Shown here piece by piece: positions 37,961 to 45,112 of a DNA stretch of 64,000 nucleotides. The stretch is from Lachnospiraceae bacterium (lineage in GTDB: Bacteria > Bacillota > Clostridia > Lachnospirales > Lachnospiraceae). Where the stretch lies: assembly GCA_910576385.1 (NCBI GenBank), contig CAJTIR010000002.1:183181-247180 (forward strand), read 5' to 3'. The translations under genes and the position numbers were made by a program. Below the pieces are notes generated by a model. It saw only the letters and a program-made list of their open reading frames with translations, had not been told where the DNA came from and did not search any database. Each line of letters starts with the position of its first letter. Position 1 is the first letter of the stretch.

Positions 37961-39666
37961 TCTATCCCCTCCATACGTGTTACCTGCGCCTGTTTGGTGA
38001 GCGCATTCCTCTGCTGATAACAAAACAGATAGAAATTACAAGTCTCATTTTTATCAGGATAATCTGTCAATGTTTTCGCCTGCCTAATCATCTCCATATC
38101 ATACCAAAAAGGTTCTAGATGAGACAACTTTCCCTTTTTGCAGTATGTTCTGGAAATCTCCTTAAATGTAGACAGCTCTGGCGCCCAAGCGGGACGGCTC
38201 TTCATATTTTCCCGCTGATAAAGATCAAAAGTCAAGGTTTCTTGATACAACTGTTGATGACAAGAATCCGTTTCTTCTATATAATCCAACAAAATTTCAC
38301 AGCGTCGCATTCTAGAATGACTGATGGCCAATAGCCCGCGCCTCTCATAAAATTTACCCAAATTTAAAAATAACTCAAAGGGATTCTCCTCTGTCAGCTC
38401 CAGCACTTTGATTGTCAGTTCAAACTGCCCACTGTTATAATACACCTCCAGCATTTCCTCAACCAACTTAATTTTTAAAATCTCCTCATACGTAAGCCAG
38501 CGGGTAGCACGCACTTCATAAGGCGGATATTCCTGAAATACAATTCCATATTCTCCCTGAAGTCTATACATGTCAGAACCTTTTAGCACTTTTAAGAAGC
38601 CAAGCTGAAGCTGTTGTGGTTTCATAGCATACACCTGTCGAAACGATTCCTTAAAATTCGCAAATCCCTCTTTCGGAAGTCCTGCAATCAGATCTAAATG
38701 CTGATGGATATTTCCTGCCTGGCGTATCTGTGCCACCACCGTTTCCAGCCGCGGTAAATTCATTGTACGGCAAATTTCTTGTATCGTTGGCCCATAGGTG
38801 GACTGAACCCCAATTTCAAGCTGAATCAATCCTGGTCTAAGAGAGGCTATCAAGCTAAGTTCTTCCTCGGTCAATAGATCTGCTGAAATCTCAAAATGAA
38901 AATTGGTAATGCCGTTATCATGCTCTTTCAGATACCGCCATATCTCTGTACAATGCCTGTGATTACAGTTAAAGGTACGATCTACAAATTTTACCTGCGG
39001 TACTTGATGATCAAGAAAAAACTGTAATTCCTGTTTTACCCGTTCAAGAGAACGAAACCGCAGTCCTTTTTCAATGGACGAGAGACAATAACTACAGGAA
39101 TATGGACAGCCGCGGCTTGTCTCATAATATATCATGCGATTGTTAAAATCCTCTAAATTTTCGTAGCAAAATGGCAATTGATTCAAGTCCAAGAGTTCTC
39201 GCTTGGCCGTTCTCACAAAAGTTCCCTGTCTGGTTCGAATCAGCAACCCTTTGATCTGTTGTAATTGTGTATCTTTGTGTTCAATATAATAACTACACAA
39301 TTCTCGAAAAGTTGCCTCCCCCTCCCCAATCATGACTCCTGTCACCATAGGATAGCTGCGCAAAAATGCCTCCGATTCATAAGAAACCTCCGGTCCTCCG
39401 ACCCAAATAGGTACATTGGGCAGAAGTTTATGAAACTCAGTGATCAATTCCTGCACATAACGAATATTCCAAATATAACAAGAAAAGCAAAGCACATCTG
39501 GCTTTTGCTTATAAAGCTCTTGCAGCAGATATTCCACTCTATGGTTGATCGTATATTCTGCGATTTGAATCTGTTTTTGATATTCTCGCGCATAAGCTCT
39601 CAGGCTGTATACTGCAAGATTTGAGTGAATGTATTTTGCATTGATTGCTGTCAGTAATATTTTCAT
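37954..39666 (-). CDS. B12-binding domain radical SAM protein (DUF4080 type)
   Basis: 570 residues. The N-terminal cobalamin-binding-like domain (MKILLTAINAKYIHSNLAVY; PIWVGGPEVSYE) is followed by a radical SAM domain with CPYSCSYC (CX3CX2C, first Cys near 187) and then a long C-terminal region as in DUF4080 proteins. These have a wide distribution in Clostridia, but the substrate is unknown. It is the first gene of a pair with the exonuclease. MITE copy 2 begins just upstream of its start codon. Confidence 0.88.
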   Translation of the reverse strand: MKILLTAINAKYIHSNLAVYSLRAYAREYQKQIQIAEYTINHRVEYLLQELYKQKPDVLCFSCYIWNIRYVQELITEFHKLLPNVPIWVGGPEVSYESEAFLRSYPMVTGVMIGEGEATFRELCSYYIEHKDTQLQQIKGLLIRTRQGTFVRTAKRELLDLNQLPFCYENLEDFNNRMIYYETSRGCPYSCSYCLSSIEKGLRFRSLERVKQELQFFLDHQVPQVKFVDRTFNCNHRHCTEIWRYLKEHDNGITNFHFEISADLLTEEELSLIASLRPGLIQLEIGVQSTYGPTIQEICRTMNLPRLETVVAQIRQAGNIHQHLDLIAGLPKEGFANFKESFRQVYAMKPQQLQLGFLKVLKGSDMYRLQGEYGIVFQEYPPYEVRATRWLTYEEILKIKLVEEMLEVYYNSGQFELTIKVLELTEENPFELFLNLGKFYERRGLLAISHSRMRRCEILLDYIEETDSCHQQLYQETLTFDLYQRENMKSRPAWAPELSTFKEISRTYCKKGKLSHLEPFWYDMEMIRQAKTLTDYPDKNETCNFYLFCYQQRNALTKQAQVTRMEGIEC

Positions 39667-39668
39667 GG

Positions 39669-39813
39669 CTCTTTTCTATGAGTTTTCCCATTTTGTAAAT
39701 TCATAGTACCAAAAGATTTCCATCACTTTGTGATGGAAACACTTTTTGTGCACGATCTTTTGGTACTGAAATATTGGTTATTATAAAAACGGGAAAACTC
39801 AAACTCTTTTCCA
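39669..39813. mobile_element. MITE copy 2 with 10-bp target duplication
   Basis: A 125-bp element (39679-39803) with ends TGAGTTTTCCCATTTTGTA and inverted TTGAGTTTTCCCGTTTTTA. The flanks CTCTTTTCTA (39669-39678) and CTCTTTTCCA (39804-39813) are a 10-bp duplication with one change. It shares the TAGTACCAAAAGAT subterminal motif and the GATGGAAA hairpin with copy 1. Confidence 0.75.
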
Positions 39814-39909
39814 GTTGAATTTATTTTCTCAATATGTTACAATAAATAGATTAACTTATGTGCATATTCTATCACAATTTCTAAATGCTGGCAACTTATT
39901 TCACAATTT

Positions 39910-40021
39910 ATACTCACAATCGATAAAATTTGCCGTGAGTATCGCGCCGGCTGCAGATGCAAAGCGGCATAATTTCTCATGCGGCTGTGCAAATCTTGTA
40001 ATACAAAGTGGCAAATTTATC
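39910..40021 (+). ncRNA. Candidate structured leader upstream of arsR
   Basis: A closing stem GATAAAATTTGCC (39922-39934) / GGCAAATTTATC (40010-40021) encloses a fine hairpin TGCA-a-AGC-g-GCAT / ATGC-g-GCT-g-TGCA (39958-39991, 8-nt loop). A competing helix ATACTCAC (39910-39917) / GTGAGTAT (39935-39942) would block the closing stem. It is markedly GC-richer than its surroundings. No known riboswitch motif was recognised; it could also be a small mobile palindrome. Confidence 0.45.
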
Positions 40022-40072
40022 TGACACTCCGTATAAGTTTACAAATATTTCGGCAAAAAAGAAGGAATTTTC

Positions 40073-40354
40073 ATGAATCAGAAGGAATTTGAACAACTAG
40101 CAGAATTATTTAAAATATTTGGAACTCCCACACGACTGCAAATTTTATATGCATTGATTGATAAGGAAAAATGTGTTTATGATATTGCACAGGAATTGGG
40201 CATGTCTCAAAGCGCTATTTCCCACCAACTCAGCATTTTAAAACAAAATCGTCTGGTAAAAAATCGCCGTGAGGGAAAGACGATCTACTATTCCCTGTTG
40301 GATTCCCATGTCCTTACCATCATTGCTCAGGGACTAGACCATATTCGGGAATAA
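40073..40354 (+). CDS. ArsR-family transcriptional regulator
   Basis: 93-residue winged-helix repressor: LAELFKIFGTPTRLQILYAL, then the recognition region VYDIAQELGMSQSAISHQLS and the wing LVKNRREGKTIYYSLLD. One Cys (KCVYD) precedes the DNA-binding helix, as in some metal sensors. AAGAAGGAATTTTC is the ribosome site. No transporter or metal gene follows; a hairpin-rich terminator closes the unit, so its targets lie elsewhere or it controls itself. Confidence 0.92.
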   Translation: MNQKEFEQLAELFKIFGTPTRLQILYALIDKEKCVYDIAQELGMSQSAISHQLSILKQNRLVKNRREGKTIYYSLLDSHVLTIIAQGLDHIRE

Positions 40355-40417
40355 TTTTTTGTTTCGTCAAATTCTTCGCCGAATTGGCAATGAGGAAGAA
40401 CGCCCCTGCGATCATTG

Positions 40418-40453
40418 TTTTTTATCATATAGGAATTCCTACATGATAAAAAA
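40418..40453. repeat. Near-perfect 36-bp palindrome after arsR
   Basis: TTTTTTATCAT (40418-40428) and ATGATAAAAAA (40443-40453) flank the inner palindrome TAGGAATTCCTA (40430-40441), with single unpaired bases between. It may be an operator or a stable RNA hairpin. Confidence 0.7.
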
Positions 40454-40489
40454 GCCGGAAAGCTGTATGATTAAGCTTTCCGGCTTTTT
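40449..40489. terminator. Bidirectional terminator, arsR / 55-aa gene
   Basis: AAAAAGCCGGAAAGCT (40449-40464) pairs with AGCTTTCCGGCTTTTT (40474-40489); U-runs on both strands. It serves the convergent arsR and 55-aa genes. Confidence 0.9.
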
Positions 40490-40499
40490 ACTGATACAA

Positions 40500-40667
40500 T
40501 TAAAGTGTGAGATCCTCTACATTTACGCCCAAAGAGGATAATTTAGCAATAGTCACTTTAATATAATAATCAAGTTCACTATTTTCATGATCTCCATTTG
40601 CTTTTTTAATATGTTGTAGTTCTGTGTAACGGTCAATCGTTATGGCTATCAGCTCTTTTTCTGTCAT
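40500..40667 (-). CDS. Small acidic 55-aa protein, unknown
   Basis: Begins MTEKELIAITIDRYTELQHI and ends KLSSLGVNVEDLTL. It is soluble, helical and acidic. The ATG at 40667 has GTAGGTGATTG before it; the longer frame to 40790 has no ribosome site. The bidirectional terminator just downstream supports it as a real gene. No family recognised. Confidence 0.6.
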   Translation of the reverse strand: MTEKELIAITIDRYTELQHIKKANGDHENSELDYYIKVTIAKLSSLGVNVEDLTL

Positions 40668-40969
40668 ACAATCACCTACACTTTCTTTTCGTAAATCACT
40701 AATTATATTTTCATTATAACAACAATCTGGTAAATTGTAAAGATAATATAAAATTCCACTTATAAAATCAACCGTTATACACCTTACCAATCATTCATCC
40801 CACAACATCACCAAAAAAACAATTTAAATCCAGCGCTTTTTAGATGATCTTTTAAATAAATCTTTCTTTACAACGCCTTTTGTGCTACAATGTGCACAAG
40901 GCAGATAAATTATAGCCTTATTTTTTCTATCTGCCTTAACTTTTTATCAAATACAGGGAGGGATAAGAA
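40668..40969. promoter_or_regulatory. Divergent regulatory gap; GH43 gene promoter and leader hairpin
   Basis: An extended -10, TGCTACAAT (40883-40891), precedes the secreted GH43 gene. The start point falls at about 40898, where a 10-bp stem AAGGCAGATA / TATCTGCCTT (40898-40937) begins the transcript. No gene is present in the gap. Confidence 0.5.
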
Positions 40970-43900
40970 ATGAAATTGAAAACGTACCTGAAATCTGCAA
41001 TCGCTGGATTTACTGCGTTTGCAATGGCTGTGACGATGGTGCCCACTAATGGCTTTGGCAATGTTCAGGCAGCCTCCACCGATGGAGATATGATTCTTCA
41101 TTGGGATATGACCACAGTTACTGATGATGAAGGAAAACTCAAGGACTTGACAGGTAATACACATCACGGAATAATGAATGGATCTGTCACAAACACAACA
41201 ATTGAAGGCATTGACGTTCTGGATATGACCGGAGGTTATGTGGATATTCCTGACGGTACCATTGGCAGCGATGTAACAGAAGTTACTGTAAATATGCTGG
41301 TAAAAATTAGTGAAAACATTCCTGGAAGCTGGATGTTTGGCATCGGTTCTTCCAACTCAAAGTACTTATATTTTACTGGCTGCTGCAGTGCAAATCAAGG
41401 CAGTGTCATGCGCGGCGGTGTTGGCAATGGATCGCCTGGATGGAGTCACGAGTCTGTTATTAACGGAACAGAAGCATTAAATAAGGATGAATGGCAGAAT
41501 GTCACTGTAACCTATACCGATGGCGGAAAATTCATCTTCTATAAAAACGGTGAGAAACAGGCAGAAACTGTTCTATCAGAAGGTGATGCTGGAACATTCA
41601 CTCTGCAGGATCTGATGACCGCTGGAGATGAAAGAGATGGTTATATGGGTTGGTCCTTCTACAATACAGGCAGCAAACCCGACCCTAAATTCCAAGGCAA
41701 AGTCGCTGATTTCCGTATCTATGACAAAGCAATGTCTGATGCAGAGGTAACAGAATTATTCACGGAAGTTGACTCCATGCTCAAAAACCTGGCAGATGGT
41801 GATTTTTCTGCTGCTGACATTGATCTGTCAGAGGCCGACTGCCTGGCAAGCAATGCATCAAAAGACAAAATTACTGCTGATTTGACGCTTCCTGCCAAAA
41901 CCACTATTGGAGGCAAAGCTGATAAGGAAGCTGCGATTTCCAAATGGGTCAGCAGCAATCCTAAGGTAATCGCAAACGATGGTAAAGTGACACGTCCTCT
42001 TACAGATGAAACGGTAACATTGACTGCTACGGTTACACGAGGTGAGGTCAGTGTAGATAAAACTTTGACTTTCACTGTATTGGGAGACGCCACTCCCCAA
42101 CAGTTAGTCGACCTGATGGCTGAGCAGCTCACCATCCCCAATGCCTCTGATATCCGCGGCAATATCACTCTGCCAACTACTGGGAAAATTGAGGGTTCTA
42201 CGATTACCTGGAAATCCTCAAATGATGCCGTTATTAATTCCAAGGACAATGGAACTTATCTCGCTGGAGTAGTCACCAGACCTGCGGACCAGGATACCAA
42301 GGTGACATTGACTGCCACCATCACCTTGGATTCTGCAACCAAAGATAAAACTATTGAGTGTACTGTAAAAAAAGCATATGACATGCCGGAAACCACCGAC
42401 TATATCTTTGCCTATTTCCCATATGCTAATACCAAAGATGAACGGATTTACTTTGGTATCAGTGAAGATGGTTTAAATTTTGAGGCATTAAACAATAGCA
42501 AATTTGTATTGGAATCTAAACTTGGCACTCACGGGCTGCGCGATCCCTTTATTATCCGTTCTCCTGAGGGAGACCGCTTCTATCTGATCGCTACTGACCT
42601 CACTGTGGCAGGTATTGAACAGGATGGCCAAAAATATCCTGGCCAGAGCTGGGATGACAACCAGGTAAAAGGCAGCCAGAAGATTATGGTCTGGGAATCC
42701 ACAGATCTGGTAAATTGGTCAGAGCAGAGAGAGTGTAAAGTAGCTGTTGACACTGCCGGCTGTACCTGGGCGCCGGAGGCATACTGGGATGACGCAACTG
42801 GACAGTATGTGGTATTCTGGTCGTCCAAAGTATCTGACGATGGAAACAGCAAACAGAGAATATACTATGCTACCACCAGAGACTTCTATAGCTTCTCTCC
42901 GGCAAAAGTATGGATTGACACAGACGTCTCCGTCATTGACGCCACCGTCATCAAGGCCGGCGAATACTTCTACCGCTATATCAAGAATGAAGATGCAAAG
43001 CCAAATAAAATTGGCACTCCTGGCAAGAGAGTTTACTGCGAACGGAGCAAATCCCTGACTACCGCTGACTGGGAGCTGGTACACAACAACTCTCTGGATG
43101 TCTCCGGCAATCAGATCGAAGGCCCCACCATCTTTAAACTAAACAAAGATGATACTGAGAATGCCAAAAAAATTGCAAAATTAAAAGGTTTTGACCTAAC
43201 AGGCGATGATATCTACTGCCTGATGGCTGACCAAACTGGTGTAACTGTTTTCCCAGGACTTTCTGATGATATCACCAAAGGAAACTTCAATATTCTTGGC
43301 AACAGAAAGAATGAGACTGTCGGCGACACCAAAATCTACTCTATGCCGGAACCAGACGCCAGCCACGGTACTATTATGCCGATAACTGCTGAAGAATATC
43401 ACAACCTGATGATGAAATACAACACTGCTTATGCCGCAGATGCACCTGGATTGATTGAAAAGGCGGATGCAGCCGAAAAAGAACTGAACTTAACCCCAAC
43501 AACAGTTACTTCTGATCTGAAACTACCTGCAAGCACTTCTAATGGCGCACAGGTAACATGGGCCTCCTCCAATGAGAAGGTAATCACCTTCGCTGGAAAA
43601 GTAACACGTCCCAAAGACGCAGATACAAAAGTTGTGCTGACCGCGACCATCACGGTAAAGGGCACAGAAGCAGTTCGTGACCAAATCCGAACAAAATCCT
43701 TTACTGTTACGGTCAAAAAAGCAGAAACTGTAACACCGCCGCCTGCAACTAAAAAATATACCGTAAAATTTGACGCCAAAGGCGGTTCCAAAGTTAATAC
43801 TCAGACAATAGCAAGCGGCAAAAAAGTAATCAAACCAAAGAACCCAACCAAAAAGAATTATCTGTTTTCCGGCTGGTACAATGGAAAGACAAAATACAAC

Positions 43901-44251
43901 TTTAGTAAGCCTGTTACCAAAAACCTTACTTTGACTGCAAAATGGACTAAAGTAAAGGTAGGAACTGCTAAGATTTCCAGCCTTAAGAATAAGAAATCCA
44001 AACAGCTTACAGTTTCTATCAAGAAAGTGAGTGGGGCGGCTGGATATCAAGTTACTTACTCCACAGATAAGAAATTTAAGAAAGGCAAAAATACCAAAGT
44101 AGTGTACAGCAAGAAAAATACTGTCACCCTCAAGAAACTGAAAAAGGGCAAAACTTACTATGTCAAGGTAAAAGCCTATAAACTGGATTCTAAGAAATTA
44201 AAAGTACTCGGAAAATTCAGTGCTGTGAAAAAGATTAAGATTAAAAAATAA
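40970..44251 (+). CDS. Secreted GH43-type multidomain carbohydrase
   Basis: 1093 residues. Signal peptide MKLKTYLKSAIAGFTAFAMA (cleavage near VQAAS), LamG/concanavalin-like domain (about 45-265), two bacterial Ig-like linkers (about 290-470), a five-bladed GH43-like domain (about 475-800; GLRDPFIIRSPEGDRFYLIATDL split by RDPF, CTWAPEAYWD, VIDATVIKAG, EGPTIF), a third Ig-like module (about 815-910), an InlB-type repeat (VKFDAKGGSKVNTQ...FSGWYNG...LTAKWTK) and a Lys-rich Fn3-like C terminus. RDP and EGP supply the usual Asp and Glu; the first-blade Asp base is not obvious in FAYFPYANTKDE. Likely acts on arabinan, galactan or related glycans at the cell surface. Confidence 0.85.
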   Translation: MKLKTYLKSAIAGFTAFAMAVTMVPTNGFGNVQAASTDGDMILHWDMTTVTDDEGKLKDLTGNTHHGIMNGSVTNTTIEGIDVLDMTGGYVDIPDGTIGSDVTEVTVNMLVKISENIPGSWMFGIGSSNSKYLYFTGCCSANQGSVMRGGVGNGSPGWSHESVINGTEALNKDEWQNVTVTYTDGGKFIFYKNGEKQAETVLSEGDAGTFTLQDLMTAGDERDGYMGWSFYNTGSKPDPKFQGKVADFRIYDKAMSDAEVTELFTEVDSMLKNLADGDFSAADIDLSEADCLASNASKDKITADLTLPAKTTIGGKADKEAAISKWVSSNPKVIANDGKVTRPLTDETVTLTATVTRGEVSVDKTLTFTVLGDATPQQLVDLMAEQLTIPNASDIRGNITLPTTGKIEGSTITWKSSNDAVINSKDNGTYLAGVVTRPADQDTKVTLTATITLDSATKDKTIECTVKKAYDMPETTDYIFAYFPYANTKDERIYFGISEDGLNFEALNNSKFVLESKLGTHGLRDPFIIRSPEGDRFYLIATDLTVAGIEQDGQKYPGQSWDDNQVKGSQKIMVWESTDLVNWSEQRECKVAVDTAGCTWAPEAYWDDATGQYVVFWSSKVSDDGNSKQRIYYATTRDFYSFSPAKVWIDTDVSVIDATVIKAGEYFYRYIKNEDAKPNKIGTPGKRVYCERSKSLTTADWELVHNNSLDVSGNQIEGPTIFKLNKDDTENAKKIAKLKGFDLTGDDIYCLMADQTGVTVFPGLSDDITKGNFNILGNRKNETVGDTKIYSMPEPDASHGTIMPITAEEYHNLMMKYNTAYAADAPGLIEKADAAEKELNLTPTTVTSDLKLPASTSNGAQVTWASSNEKVITFAGKVTRPKDADTKVVLTATITVKGTEAVRDQIRTKSFTVTVKKAETVTPPPATKKYTVKFDAKGGSKVNTQTIASGKKVIKPKNPTKKNYLFSGWYNGKTKYNFSKPVTKNLTLTAKWTKVKVGTAKISSLKNKKSKQLTVSIKKVSGAAGYQVTYSTDKKFKKGKNTKVVYSKKNTVTLKKLKKGKTYYVKVKAYKLDSKKLKVLGKFSAVKKIKIKK

Positions 44252-44397
44252 AACAACTATTCTCCCTATGCCGCAGACACGCTGAAAAGTTTCATCTGCA
44301 TTTCAGTAGGCTTTCATCTATGGCTGAGGGAATTATCTTCTTCATCAATTTCTATTTTCATTTGTTCGAATAGTTGCAAAACTAATTGCTAACTCAT

Positions 44398-44440
44398 AAA
44401 AAGCCTCCTCCAGACCAATTGGATCTGAAGGAGGCTTTTC
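44398..44440. terminator. Bidirectional terminator after GH43 gene
   Basis: AAAAGCCTCCT and AGGAGGCTTTT pair around an inner AGA/TCT helix, with T/A-runs on both sides. It lies between the convergent GH43 and MntP-like genes. Confidence 0.85.
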
Positions 44441-44510
44441 ATAATATTATATAAATCTCTTGCACGTAGATTCTCTTTTGTAAATCAGGCTTAAACACCG
44501 TGAAGAAATT

Positions 44511-45089
44511 TTAACACAAAATATATTGTGTAATTACCTCCGCTCCGCCTGCAAACAACAGTATACCGCCCAATATATATGCTTTTAGTTTATGCTCATA
44601 TCCCAGACGATAACCAGTATACAACCCAACAATGGTCGCCGTTACTGTGAATGCCGCCACCAACAACAGCAACACTGAGAGACGTTTTCCCAAAAATCCT
44701 AGGGCAATCCCTGTTAAAAGTGTAAACATACTGCCACGGATGTATCGCTTTAGAAGTCCAAGCACATTTACCCGTTCTTCCCTGTGTTCTACAATCTGCT
44801 CATTCCTCCAGGCCTTTAGAAACAGGCGCACTCCCAGGCACAGAAAGATTGTCGCCGCAGCCACCTGACCCAGAAAGCTGTCTTGTGACTGTATTCTGCC
44901 TTTGCATAGGAGTTGAGAAATATAACCGCCAATTCCCAGAAACACCGCCTGACCCACTGCCAGAATACTACTAAATGCTGCAAGTTGTTTCTTCTCGATT
45001 TTGGCAACCAGCGCTCCCTGGCACTCCATAGCTCCAAAGACATCCAGAGATATTCCCAAAAGGATAATTATTTCTTCTATCATATCCAT
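44511..45089 (-). CDS. MntP-like manganese efflux membrane protein
   Basis: 192 residues with six hydrophobic segments arranged as two repeats, each with a small acidic motif (GISLDVFGAMECQGA at the start; GIALGFLGKRLSV in the second half). This fits the MntP/DUF204 family, but the second-half acidic motif is weak, so the substrate is uncertain. AGGAGCAGCGTT precedes the ATG. It follows the 835-aa gene by 23 nt and may share its transcript. Confidence 0.7.
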   Translation of the reverse strand: MDMIEEIIILLGISLDVFGAMECQGALVAKIEKKQLAAFSSILAVGQAVFLGIGGYISQLLCKGRIQSQDSFLGQVAAATIFLCLGVRLFLKAWRNEQIVEHREERVNVLGLLKRYIRGSMFTLLTGIALGFLGKRLSVLLLLVAAFTVTATIVGLYTGYRLGYEHKLKAYILGGILLFAGGAEVITQYILC

Positions 45090-45112
45090 AACGCTGCTCC
45101 TATGCCTTAGCT

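Noticed and set aside
42719..43084. Minus-strand frames under the GH43 gene
   Set aside because: Antisense shadows of a long, well-supported coding region.
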